Shown here piece by piece: positions 38,964-46,247 of a DNA stretch of 64,000 nt. This DNA comes from Glycomyces salinus (GTDB taxonomy: Bacteria; Actinomycetota; Actinomycetes; Mycobacteriales; Micromonosporaceae), in NCBI RefSeq assembly GCF_016428645.1, contig NZ_JAELXW010000023.1:49785-113784 (forward strand), given 5' to 3'. Positions within the stretch are counted from its first letter, which is position 1. The number at the start of each line of letters is the position of its first letter. The notes under the pieces were generated by a model. That model was not told the DNA's origin. It made no database searches and saw only the letters and a list, made by a program, of their open reading frames with translations. The position numbers and the translations under genes were made by a program.

Positions 38964-40283
38964 TCAAGCCCTCCTTCCGTCTAGGCTGGCGAGCCGGACT
39001 GGGGTCCGGCCCTGTCGGGGGGTGGCGATCCGGATCCCGTTGACGACCCTGTCGGCCAGGTCGCGCCCGGGGGTGTCGGTGAGGTTCGCCAGCAGTTTCA
39101 GCACGATCCGCATGAGCGGGCGGCTGCGCAGTCCGTACTCGGTGCACAGCCGCATGATGCGCGGGTTCCCGATGAGGTGGACGAAGATCTCGCCCATGCG
39201 GTAGTAGGAGCCCAGGTGCGCGTCCATCTGCGCGCCGTAGGCCCGCAGGCGGGCCTCGCGGCGGGGCGCGTTCGGCTGCCGCAGGGCCTCGGCGACGGCG
39301 CGGGCGGCGATCTCGCCGGCCTCGACGGCGTAGGCGATGCCCTCGCCGTTGAAGGGGTTGACCATGCCGCCGGAGTCGCCGACGAGGATCATGCCGCGGG
39401 TGTAGTGGGGGACGCGGTTGAAGCCCATGGGCAGGGCGGCGCCGCGGACCGGGCCGTCGGCGGCGGTCTCTTCGCGCAGGCCCCACTCTTCGGGGGTGGT
39501 GGCGAGCCAGTCGCGCAGCAGCGCCCGGTAGTCGGTCTTGCCGTAGCCGGTCGAGGAGTTGAGGACGCCGAGTCCGACGTTGACGCGGCCGTCGCCGAGG
39601 CCGAAGATCCAGCCGTAGCCGGGCTGGATGACCTCGGGCGCGTCGGCGGTCCGCAGCGACAGCCAGGACTCGAGGTAGGGGTCGTCGTGCTTGGCCTCGG
39701 ATTCGTAGTAGCGGCGCACGGCCACGCCCATGGGGCGCTTCGGGTCGCGTTTGACGCCCAGGGCCAGGGCGAGGCGTCCGGAGACGCCGTCGGCGGCGAT
39801 GACGACGGGGGCGCGGTAGCGGACGGTCCGGCCGTCGCGGCGGGCGCTGACGCCGGCCACGCGCCCGGCGAGGTCGAATTCGGGGGCGGTGACGTTGACG
39901 CCGGTCTGGAGGGAGGCGCCGGCCTCGACGGCCTTGGAGGCCAGGAGCTGGTCGAAGTCGGCCCGGGTGCGGGTGAGGCCGTAGTCGGGGAAGGAGTCCA
40001 GGACCGGCCAGTCGAGTTCGAGGACGCGGTCGTCGGCGACCACGCGCAGACCGCGGTTGCGGGTCCAGCCGGCCTCGGGCGAGGTGTCGACGCCCATCTT
40101 GAGCAGTCCCGCCACGGAGCGGGGGGTGAGGCCGTCGCCGCAGACCTTCTCTCGGGGGAAGGCGGTCTTCTCCAGCAGCAGGACGTCGAGTCCGCGGCGG
40201 GCCAGATGGTAGGCCGCCGCTGAACCACCGGGGCCGGCGCCGACGACGATGACGTCGGCGTCGGGCGTCACTGGCGTGGTCAC
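38964..40283 (-). CDS. FAD-dependent menaquinone/geranylgeranyl reductase
   Basis: A protein of 439 residues of the geranylgeranyl reductase family. The FAD motif VIVVGAGPGGSAAAYHLARRG is at the N-terminus (VGAGPGG), CGDGLTPRSV follows near residue 48, and GDSGGMVNPFNGEGI is the second FAD-binding motif. In mycobacteria the related MenJ saturates one double bond of the menaquinone tail, and the same role is likely here because it heads the nuo operon. GTG at 40283 is chosen for its upstream AGAGGA; the open frame reaches 40322. Confidence 0.85.
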   Translation of the reverse strand: MTTPVTPDADVIVVGAGPGGSAAAYHLARRGLDVLLLEKTAFPREKVCGDGLTPRSVAGLLKMGVDTSPEAGWTRNRGLRVVADDRVLELDWPVLDSFPDYGLTRTRADFDQLLASKAVEAGASLQTGVNVTAPEFDLAGRVAGVSARRDGRTVRYRAPVVIAADGVSGRLALALGVKRDPKRPMGVAVRRYYESEAKHDDPYLESWLSLRTADAPEVIQPGYGWIFGLGDGRVNVGLGVLNSSTGYGKTDYRALLRDWLATTPEEWGLREETAADGPVRGAALPMGFNRVPHYTRGMILVGDSGGMVNPFNGEGIAYAVEAGEIAARAVAEALRQPNAPRREARLRAYGAQMDAHLGSYYRMGEIFVHLIGNPRIMRLCTEYGLRSRPLMRIVLKLLANLTDTPGRDLADRVVNGIRIATPRQGRTPVRLASLDGRRA

Positions 40284-40368
40284 AGGCGTCCTCTCAGACT
40301 GAGCCGATTCTCGGCGTCGCAAGCTCCGCCGGTACTGGGGCGGTGATCGTTCTTACCGGGCCACATCA

Positions 40369-40388
40369 CTTGTGAAGCCATTCACAAG
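40369..40388. promoter_or_regulatory. Rex-type operator (redox control of the nuo operon)
   Basis: CTTGTGAAGCCATTCACAAG is a perfect dyad with 8-base arms and a 4-base spacer. It contains TTGTGAA-N4-TTCACAA, the operator consensus of the NADH-sensing repressor Rex. It ends 86 bp before the reductase start, so it is well placed to repress the operon when NADH is low. Known Rex regulons in Streptomyces include respiratory genes. Confidence 0.82.
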
Positions 40389-40429
40389 CATTTGTCCGCA
40401 GTCTAGATCTTCGCTAACCACCCACCGTC

Positions 40430-40447
40430 ACTTAGGTCTGCCTAAGT
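40430..40447. promoter_or_regulatory. DtxR/IdeR-like iron-box candidate
   Basis: ACTTAGGTCTGCCTAAGT is a perfect dyad with 7-base arms. Its core TTAGG-N4-CCTAA matches part of the DtxR/IdeR consensus TTAGGTTAGCCTAACCTAA, though the outer consensus half-site is missing. It lies about 40 bp upstream of the Rex-like site. Iron control is plausible for an iron-sulfur-rich complex but is unproven. Confidence 0.45.
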
Positions 40448-40628
40448 TGCTGTTACGGGTGGTCACGAGGCGTACGGATGTGCCGTGACGGAACCGGAGG
40501 CACGGGTGGCGCACTCGCGGCGAATACACCGGTGAGTCCAGTGACGAAGCAGACATTCCGGAGCACCCGAACCTTCCGAACCAATGAAACGCTCTCGCAA
40601 CAAAGGCGGCGGTGGCGAGGGCCACATT

Positions 40629-40694
40629 GGTTCAAATTTGAACCTTGGCGGAAATCTCGCTAAGGTCGGGAGTCAGAAGGTTCAAAGTTGAACC
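40629..40694. promoter_or_regulatory. Paired palindromic operators upstream of wrbA
   Basis: GGTTCAAATTTGAACC (40629-40644, perfect) and GGTTCAAAGTTGAACC (40679-40694, one mismatch pair) have centres exactly 50 bp apart. They end 55 bp before the wrbA start. Such symmetrical sites are typical of MarR or HxlR-type repressors. The spacing suggests two dimers binding the same face of the helix or a small loop. Confidence 0.72.
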
Positions 40695-40749
40695 AATCCG
40701 AGTCTTCGGCGGCCGCGCCGCCGACACCTGAGCAATAGAGGTATGCAGC

Positions 40750-41373
40750 ATGTCCGTCGAACCCGTCAAGGTCGCAGTCGTCTTCTACTCCTTCACCGGC
40801 AACGTCACCAAGCTGGCCCGCCACATCGCCGACTCCGCCGAGAAGGCCGGCGCCGAGGTCCGCCTGGTACGCGCCGCCGAGCTGGCGCCCCAGGAGGCCA
40901 TCGATTCCAACCCGGCCGCGGTCGAGAACGCCAAGGCCATCGCCGAGCTCCCCGTGGCCACCGGCGACGACATCGTCTGGGCCGACGCGGTCATCATGGG
41001 CTCGCCCACCCGCTACGGCAACGTCGCCGCCCAGCTCAAGCAGTTCATCGACACCCTCGGCCCGCTGTGGTTCCAGGGCAAGCTGGCCGACAAGGTGTAC
41101 TCGGGCTTCGCCGCCACCTCCGGCAAGCACGGCGGCAACGAGTCGACCATCCTGGCGCTCTACAACTCCTTCCACCACTTCGGCGGCATCATCGTGGCCC
41201 CCGGCTACGCCAACGAGGCCCTGTTCGCCAACGCCAGCCCGTACGGCGCGGCCCACTTCGGCTTCGACTCCGAGATCGACGAGACCGTGCTGACCGGTGC
41301 GGCCGCCCAGGCCGAGCGCGTGGTCGCCACCGCGGCCGCCCTCAAGGCCGGTCGCGCCTCCGTCGCGGCCTGA
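40750..41373 (+). CDS. wrbA: WrbA-type NAD(P)H:quinone oxidoreductase
   Basis: A protein of 207 residues of the flavodoxin-like WrbA family. The FMN phosphate loop is FYSFTGNVTKLA (near residue 12), and the segments GSPTRYGNVAAQLKQF and SGKHGGNE contact the flavin. It reduces quinones by two electrons in the cytosol, avoiding semiquinone radicals. Its place beside menaquinone genes and under palindromic operators suggests induction by quinones or oxidants. Confidence 0.9.
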   Translation: MSVEPVKVAVVFYSFTGNVTKLARHIADSAEKAGAEVRLVRAAELAPQEAIDSNPAAVENAKAIAELPVATGDDIVWADAVIMGSPTRYGNVAAQLKQFIDTLGPLWFQGKLADKVYSGFAATSGKHGGNESTILALYNSFHHFGGIIVAPGYANEALFANASPYGAAHFGFDSEIDETVLTGAAAQAERVVATAAALKAGRASVAA

Positions 41374-41384
41374 CGCTTCGCAGC

Positions 41385-41428
41385 GGGCCCGGCCGATCCC
41401 CGACTCGGGGCGGGGATCGGCCGGGCCC
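41385..41428. terminator. Bidirectional terminator between wrbA and marR
   Basis: A perfect 18-bp stem (41385-41402 with 41411-41428) and an 8-base loop, between convergent genes. Confidence 0.88.
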
Positions 41429-41436
41429 GTTCGCGT

Positions 41437-41895
41437 CTACTGCTTGAGGCGCTCCAGCAGGCGGCCGGCGATCCGCCCGAGTTCGGCGGTCTCGCCCTCG
41501 TCGAGCTGGTCGAAGACCAGCTCGCGGACGAGGCGGACGTGCCCGGGGGCGGCCTCGGCGAGCCTGCGGCGGCCGCCGTCGGTCAGCCGCGCCAGGGTCG
41601 AGCGGCCGTCGGAGGGGCAGGCGAAGCGCTCGATGAGGCCCTCGTCCTCGAGGCGCTTGGCCACGTGGGACAGGCGCGAGAGGGAGCCGTTGCTCAGGAA
41701 GGCCAGGTCGCTCATGCGCATGGTCTGGTCCTCGGCGTGCTCCAGGTGGGCCAGGACGCCGAACTCGAAGTGGCTCATCCGCGCGTCGCGCCGCAGCTGC
41801 TCATCGAGCGCGACCGGCAGCCTCATGACCACGCCTATGAGACCCAGCCAGGTGGTCATCTCGTCGTCGTCGAGCCAGGGCGCCTCGTCATTCAT
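41437..41895 (-). CDS. MarR-family transcriptional regulator
   Basis: A protein of 152 residues with the winged helix of MarR proteins (about residues 35-100: MSHFEFGVLAHLEHAEDQ then SNGSLSRLSHVAKRLEDEGL and the wing with SDGRSTLARLTDGG). It is divergent from the dioxygenase gene and probably binds the dyad at 41947-41964 between them. It could also control wrbA, since it is the nearest regulator of the right family. MarR ligands are often phenolic compounds or oxidants. Confidence 0.9.
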   Translation of the reverse strand: MNDEAPWLDDDEMTTWLGLIGVVMRLPVALDEQLRRDARMSHFEFGVLAHLEHAEDQTMRMSDLAFLSNGSLSRLSHVAKRLEDEGLIERFACPSDGRSTLARLTDGGRRRLAEAAPGHVRLVRELVFDQLDEGETAELGRIAGRLLERLKQ

Positions 41896-41946
41896 CCCGC
41901 AAGCCTAGCGTCGCTAGTTGATTCCTCAAGCAAAACGAGTACTATT

Positions 41947-41964
41947 TAGTTGAAGCTTTAACTA
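41947..41964. promoter_or_regulatory. MarR operator candidate
   Basis: TAGTTGAAGCTTTAACTA is an 18-bp dyad with a single mismatched pair, centred between the divergent marR and dioxygenase genes and overlapping the likely promoter just before the GGAGG of the latter. Confidence 0.65.
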
Positions 41965-41977
41965 TCTGGAGGCCGCC

Positions 41978-42832
41978 ATGCCCGCCGGAGCCGCCTTCGA
42001 CTCCTTCCTCGAGACGACCGCGCCCCGCGCCGCCGAGCGGCGCGACTGGACCGACGCCGACGGTCCGCTGCCGGCGGTCTACCTCAGCCACGGCGCTCCG
42101 CCGCTGTTCGACGAGGCCGAGTGGATCGGGCAGCTTTTCGAGTGGGCCCAGCGGATGCCCCGGCCCAAGGGCGTCCTCATCGTCTCGGCCCACTGGGAGT
42201 CGGCCCCGCTCATGCTCTCGGCCCCCGCGGCGGGCACGCCGCTGGTCTACGACTTCGGCGGTTTCGACGCCCGCTACTACTCCATGAGATACGACACACC
42301 CGACGCGACGGCGATGGCGGACCGGGTGGCCGCGGCCATGCCGGACGCCGAGCCGCTGCACCGGCACCCGAGCCGCGGGCTCGACCACGGGGCGTGGGTG
42401 CCGCTGAAGGTGATGTACCCCGACGCCGACGTCCCGGTGCTCCAGCTGTCGATCCCCACCCACGACCCGGACCGGCTCATGGCCATCGGGGCGCGGCTGC
42501 GCCCGCTGCGCGAGGAGGGCTACCTCGTGATCGGCTCCGGCTTCATGACCCACGGGCTGCCCTACATCGACTGGCGCCGCCCCGAGCGGGTCCAGGGCTG
42601 GTCGGCCGACTTCGACGCCTGGGCCGCCGAGGCGATCGGCGCCGGCGACATCGCGACCCTGGCCGACTACGCCTCGGCCGCTCCCGGGATGCCGTACGCG
42701 CACCCGACGGTCGACCACTACATCCCGCTGTTCGTGACCTACGGCGCCGCCGCCGACCCCGAGGCTCCGGCCCGGACGGTCATCGACGGCTTCTGGCTCG
42801 GCCTGGCGAAGCGGTCCTTCAAACTGGACTGA
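41978..42832 (+). CDS. Extradiol ring-cleavage dioxygenase, 4,5-DOPA dioxygenase (YgiD/LigB) type
   Basis: A protein of 284 residues of the class III extradiol dioxygenase family that includes E. coli YgiD. Metal-site residues are seen in YLSHGAPPLF (His near 32), VSAHWES (His near 71) and GSGFMTHG (His near 190), with a further conserved TVDHYIPLF near 247. Related proteins open the ring of DOPA or other catechols. GGAGG lies six bases before ATG 41978. The natural substrate is unknown; MarR control hints at a phenolic inducer. Confidence 0.86.
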   Translation: MPAGAAFDSFLETTAPRAAERRDWTDADGPLPAVYLSHGAPPLFDEAEWIGQLFEWAQRMPRPKGVLIVSAHWESAPLMLSAPAAGTPLVYDFGGFDARYYSMRYDTPDATAMADRVAAAMPDAEPLHRHPSRGLDHGAWVPLKVMYPDADVPVLQLSIPTHDPDRLMAIGARLRPLREEGYLVIGSGFMTHGLPYIDWRRPERVQGWSADFDAWAAEAIGAGDIATLADYASAAPGMPYAHPTVDHYIPLFVTYGAAADPEAPARTVIDGFWLGLAKRSFKLD

Positions 42833-42911
42833 CTCGCTAGAGCGCGCGAGGTATTTCACAACCGATAGTCCGACATTCAAGTAAACAACCTCGCATGCAT
42901 AGCCTCCGGAC

Positions 42912-43655
42912 ATGACGAGCAAATCTCTCATTTCCACCCGGCGGGGCCTCCTCGCCGGAGCCGGGGCCCTCGGTCTCGGCGCAGCACTGACCGCCTGCTC
43001 CGGCGAGGACTCCGGCGGAGCCGGAGCCTCCGAGACCACCGCACCCGCCGTGCCGGCCGGCCGGCCCGCCAACGCCGACGAGGCCTGGGACCTCCTGGTC
43101 GAGGGCAACGAGCGATGGGCCTCCGGCGAGCCGCTCCACCCCGGCGGCGAGCCCTCGCTGCGCGAGGAGCTCGTCGACGGCCAGGCGCCGTGGGCGATCG
43201 TCTTCGGCTGCGTCGACTCCCGCGTCTCGCCCCAGTACGTCTTCGACACCGGCAACGGCGACCTCATGACCGTCCGCACCGCCGGCAGCACCTTCGACCC
43301 CCTGATCGTCGAATCGGTCGGCTACGGCCCCAACGCGCTCGACACGCCGCTGGTGGTGGTCCTGGGCCACCAGCACTGCGGCGCGGTCACCCACGCCGCC
43401 GAGACCATCGGCGCCGGCGACGAGGACGGCGACCTGTTCGACCAGATCACCGAGGCGCTCCGGCCCGCGTACGAGGCCGTCGAGGGCACGACCGACGACA
43501 AGGAGGAGCTGATCGAGGCGATGATCCGCGCCAACGTCGCCTACACCGTCGAACAGCTCGCCCGGACCCCCGAGTTCGAGCCGCTGGTGGGCAACGGCAC
43601 CGAGATCGTCGGCGCCTACTACTCGCTGGAGACCGGCGAGGTCGAGCGCCTCTGA
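42912..43655 (+). CDS. Exported lipoprotein beta-class carbonic anhydrase
   Basis: A protein of 247 residues. The N-terminus has a twin-arginine motif (STRRGLLAG), a hydrophobic stretch and a lipobox with Cys29 (LTAC), followed by a flexible Ala/Gly/Thr linker. From residue 55 it is a beta carbonic anhydrase with zinc ligands Cys100, His153 and Cys156 and the Asp102-Arg104 pair. It interconverts CO2 and bicarbonate, here predicted outside the membrane after folded export by Tat. Most bacterial beta-CAs are cytosolic, so the location is notable, though secreted forms are known. Confidence 0.9.
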   Translation: MTSKSLISTRRGLLAGAGALGLGAALTACSGEDSGGAGASETTAPAVPAGRPANADEAWDLLVEGNERWASGEPLHPGGEPSLREELVDGQAPWAIVFGCVDSRVSPQYVFDTGNGDLMTVRTAGSTFDPLIVESVGYGPNALDTPLVVVLGHQHCGAVTHAAETIGAGDEDGDLFDQITEALRPAYEAVEGTTDDKEELIEAMIRANVAYTVEQLARTPEFEPLVGNGTEIVGAYYSLETGEVERL

Positions 43656-43791
43656 ACCGGACGGCCCTCCGCCGCTACCTGGAGTCTGGAGGGTGCTCCG
43701 GTCTTCAGGCCGGAGGGGATTCCAGGTCGATTGTCTGCCCGACGGTCCCGCGTCAGCGGGACTTGTCGTACCCGGGCGTTATGGTCGGTTC

Positions 43792-45045
43792 GTGCTCCTG
43801 CGGTACCGGTTCCGGCTTTATCCGACAGGCCCGCAACGCGCGGCCCTGGCCCGGAGCTTCGGCTGTGCCCGCGTGGTCTACAACGACGCGGTCGCGGCCC
43901 GGAAGCGAGCCCACGCCGACGGCAAGCCGTACCCGACGACGGCAGCACTGTCGAAGGCGCTGATCACCGAGGCGAAGCGGACCCCGGAGCGGGCGTGGCT
44001 GGCCGAGGTGTCGGCGGTGGTGTTGCAGCAGGCCCTGGCCGACGCCGACCGCGCCTGGCAGAATTTCTTCGACTCGTTGTCGGGCCAGCGGGCCGGACCG
44101 AGGATGAGCCCGCCGAGGTTCAAGCGCCGCTCGAACACCCAGTCGATCCGCTTCACGCGGAACGCCCGGTTCCGGGTGCTCGGCAGTGGCAAACTCAGGG
44201 TGCCGAAGATCGGCGATGTCAAGGTCGCCTGGTCGCGGGAGCTGCCGTCCGAGCCGACCTCGGTGACGGTGGTCAAGACGGCGACCGGAAAGTACTACGC
44301 CAGTTTCGTGGTGGCGCTCGACGGTGAGGCGACCCTGCCGCCGGTCGAGGACGAGACCGGTATCGACCTGGGCTTGAAGGACTTCGCGGTCCTCTCAGGC
44401 GGGAAGGTCATCGAGAACCCTCGGTTCTTCCGCAGGCTGGAGCGCAAACTCACCAAGGCGCAGCGGGTGCTGTCGCGCAAGCAGCGCGGCTCGGCCAACC
44501 GCGAGAAGGCCCGCGCCAGAGTGGCGCGGGTCCACGAGCAGATCAGACACCGCCGGGACGACTGGATCAACCAGCAGGTCGCGACCATAGTTGCCGAGAA
44601 TCAAGGCATCTATGTCGAAGACCTGTCGGTGCGGGGCCTGGCCCGTGGCCGGGGAGCGAAGTCGATCCACGATGCCGCACTGGGGATGTTCACCGACCGG
44701 TTGGCGTCGAAGGCGGCACGGGCCGGGCGCACGTTCGCGAAGGTGGACCGGTACTTCCCGTCCACGCAGTTGTGCGCTGCCTGCGGTGTCCTCGCCGGCC
44801 CCAAGGGCCGGGAGGGCTTGCGGGTCCGTGAATGGGTGTGCCGGTGCGGGGCCGTCCACGACCGCGACCTGAACGCCGCCGTCAACATCCTTGAAGAAGG
44901 ACGACGCATGGTCGCCGCCGGGCAGGCGGAGACGGTAAACGCCTCCGGAGGGCAGGTAAGACCAGGGACACCTGGCATCGCCCGAAACACCCGCCCAGCG
45001 GGACGGAACGAGGAACCCACCCGTACCCTGACCACGGTCAGCTAG
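43792..45045 (+). CDS. tnpB: RNA-guided nuclease TnpB
   Basis: A protein of 417 residues of the TnpB family, the ancestor of Cas12. The RuvC-like catalytic residues are intact: Asp192 (GIDLG), Glu276 (IYVEDLS) and the final Asp in HDRDLNAAVNIL (357-359). A zinc ribbon lies between, with CAAC at 328-331 and CRC at 350-352. GTG at 43792 gives the usual N-terminus LLRYRFRLYPTGPQ. TnpB cuts DNA guided by an omega RNA copied from the right end of the element, helping it to persist. The protein looks functional. Confidence 0.9.
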   Translation: MLLRYRFRLYPTGPQRAALARSFGCARVVYNDAVAARKRAHADGKPYPTTAALSKALITEAKRTPERAWLAEVSAVVLQQALADADRAWQNFFDSLSGQRAGPRMSPPRFKRRSNTQSIRFTRNARFRVLGSGKLRVPKIGDVKVAWSRELPSEPTSVTVVKTATGKYYASFVVALDGEATLPPVEDETGIDLGLKDFAVLSGGKVIENPRFFRRLERKLTKAQRVLSRKQRGSANREKARARVARVHEQIRHRRDDWINQQVATIVAENQGIYVEDLSVRGLARGRGAKSIHDAALGMFTDRLASKAARAGRTFAKVDRYFPSTQLCAACGVLAGPKGREGLRVREWVCRCGAVHDRDLNAAVNILEEGRRMVAAGQAETVNASGGQVRPGTPGIARNTRPAGRNEEPTRTLTTVS

Positions 45046-45085
45046 CCGGGAATCGCCTTCCTGAAGGAAGGTGAGGATGTCAATT
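44900..45085 (+). ncRNA. Omega RNA (reRNA) scaffold candidate of TnpB
   Basis: In studied TnpB elements the guide RNA overlaps the 3' end of tnpB and runs to the right end, with the guide read from the flanking DNA. Here the same place ends with the 6-bp hairpin at 45056-45071 and GAGGATGTCAA. The 5' end is a guess. The guide would start at about 45084 and match the 3' end of menG. Confidence 0.45.
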
Positions 45086-45775
45086 GAAGCCGCGGTGGAG
45101 GGCCACCGCGCCGCCGGCGAGGTTGCGCCAGGCGACCTTCCGGAAGCCGGCCGCGACGATCCGATCGGCGAACCCGGCCTGGTCGGGCCATTCCATGGTC
45201 GACTCGGCCAGGTACCGGTAGGCCTCGGCGTCGGAGGAGACCCTGGCGGCCACGCGCGGCAGCACGTGCTTGACGAACACGCCGTGCGCGGCGCGGTACG
45301 GCCGCCACACCGGCCTGGAGACCTCGCACAGCACCATGCGGCCGCCCGGTGCCAGGACCCGCAGGATCTCGGCCAGGCAGGCGTCGAGGTCGGCGACGTT
45401 GCGGATGAAGAACGAGCCGGTGACGGCGTTGAAGGCGTCGTCGGCGAACGGCAGGCGCAGCGCGTCGGCGGCCACCAGCGGGACCTGGCGGTCCCGGTGG
45501 GCCCTGAGCATGCCGAGCGAGAGGTCGGCGCCGACGACGTCGGCCCCGGACCTGGCCAGCTCGGCGGTCGAGACGCCGGTGCCGGCGCCGAGGTCGAGGC
45601 AGCGCTCGCCGGGCTGGAGGCTGAGGGCCTCGCGGGTGGCCCGGCGCCAGCGCCGGTCCTGCCCGGCGACCATCAGGGTGTTGGTGCGGTCGTATCGGGG
45701 CGCGACCCGGTCGAACATCGCCGCGATGCGCCCGGGCTCCTTACGCGGTGTATGCGGTTCATTCGCCTGGCTCAC
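45080..45775 (-). CDS. menG: Demethylmenaquinone methyltransferase (UbiE/MenG family)
   Basis: A protein of 231 residues, SAM-dependent. The UbiE start FDRVAPRYDRTN is near residue 20, motif I LDLGAGTG near 60, and the C-terminal signature WRNLAGGAVALHRG is complete. It adds the ring methyl in the last step of menaquinone synthesis. The stop codon (45080-45082) lies in the right end of the TnpB element, so the last one to three residues may be supplied by the insertion, but the fold is intact. GTG 45775 is chosen; GTG 45793 is possible. Confidence 0.92.
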   Translation of the reverse strand: MSQANEPHTPRKEPGRIAAMFDRVAPRYDRTNTLMVAGQDRRWRRATREALSLQPGERCLDLGAGTGVSTAELARSGADVVGADLSLGMLRAHRDRQVPLVAADALRLPFADDAFNAVTGSFFIRNVADLDACLAEILRVLAPGGRMVLCEVSRPVWRPYRAAHGVFVKHVLPRVAARVSSDAEAYRYLAESTMEWPDQAGFADRIVAAGFRKVAWRNLAGGAVALHRGFN

Positions 45776-45805
45776 CCGCTCAGCCTCGCACACCGGTCAC
45801 GAACA

Positions 45806-45842
45806 ATCCGCCGGAGCCCTGTGGTTGTGGGCCCCGGCGGAT
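45806..45842 (-). terminator. Attenuator-like hairpin before menG
   Basis: A 14-bp stem (45806-45819 with 45829-45842), one mismatch and a 9-base loop. It lies between the short leader ORF and the menG start on the minus strand, 31 bases before GTG 45775. Confidence 0.5.
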
Positions 45843-45874
45843 CAAGGGGTTAGCGGGCAGGCGCTGGTAGCGCC

Positions 45875-45997
45875 TCACGCGGGCCTGAGGGAGCGGGGGA
45901 GGAAGGGGCCCGGCGCGTCGCCCGTGGGAAAGGTTCGGAAGATACTCGGACCGGTTCGGGAGGAAATACGATGCGTGACGGCTCTGCTGGTCGTCAT
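45875..45997 (-). CDS. Possible 40-residue leader peptide upstream of menG
   Basis: An ORF of 40 residues (starts MTTSRAVTHRISSR, rich in Arg, Ser, Pro and Thr) with a very strong GGAGGAGAGG five bases before the ATG. It ends 99 bp before menG, with a stable hairpin in between, the arrangement expected of an attenuator. No regulatory codon run is obvious. An overlapping plus-strand ORF (45971-46219, 82 residues) also has a good GGAGGA site, and I cannot tell which, if either, is translated. Confidence 0.35.
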   Translation of the reverse strand: MTTSRAVTHRISSRTGPSIFRTFPTGDAPGPFLPRSLRPA

Positions 45998-46247
45998 GTG
46001 CACCTCTCCTCCGCGTCGTCGAGTGGTTCGGCCGCGGGCCGCCGCGGACGAGTCGTGGAGATCACCGCGTGCGGCCTGCGCTACACCGACCACACTGACG
46101 TATGGCGGGGTGTGATGTCGATCTATGAAACCGAACCGTTATCCCACGTAACCCAAGCGATAACTAGCGCGTGTGCGCTGTCATATTTCGGCTGGCAGAA
46201 CGCTGGTTCGGCCCGATGAGGGGGGTTCTGTCGGAGTTTGGGCCGGT

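Larger units (their letters stand above)
40284..40749. other. Divergent control region of the nuo operon and wrbA
   Basis: 466 bp without a gene. It contains four dyads: Rex-like at 40369-40388, iron-box-like at 40430-40447, and two near-identical TTCAA/TTGAA palindromes at 40629-40644 and 40679-40694. The first two are on the operon side and the last two on the wrbA side. Short open frames here are not credible genes. Confidence 0.7.
43680..45085 (+). mobile_element. TnpB-only IS200/IS605-type (IS1341-like) element
   Basis: The element holds one transposon gene, tnpB, and no tnpA transposase. The left end has a hairpin at 43696-43715 (8 bp with a TTCA loop). The right end has GGGAATCGCC, a CCTTCC-TGAA-GGAAGG hairpin at 45056-45071 and then GAGGATGTCAA. 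The reverse complement of the left end also begins GGAATCCCC and carries TGAAG in its hairpin, so the two ends resemble each other in inverse orientation. The right boundary is probably at TCAA (45080-45083). The left boundary is approximate. Confidence 0.75.

Noticed and set aside
43680..45085. A CRISPR-Cas12 effector
   Set aside because: The size (about 417 residues), the element-like ends and the absence of repeats or cas1/cas2 identify it as transposon TnpB.
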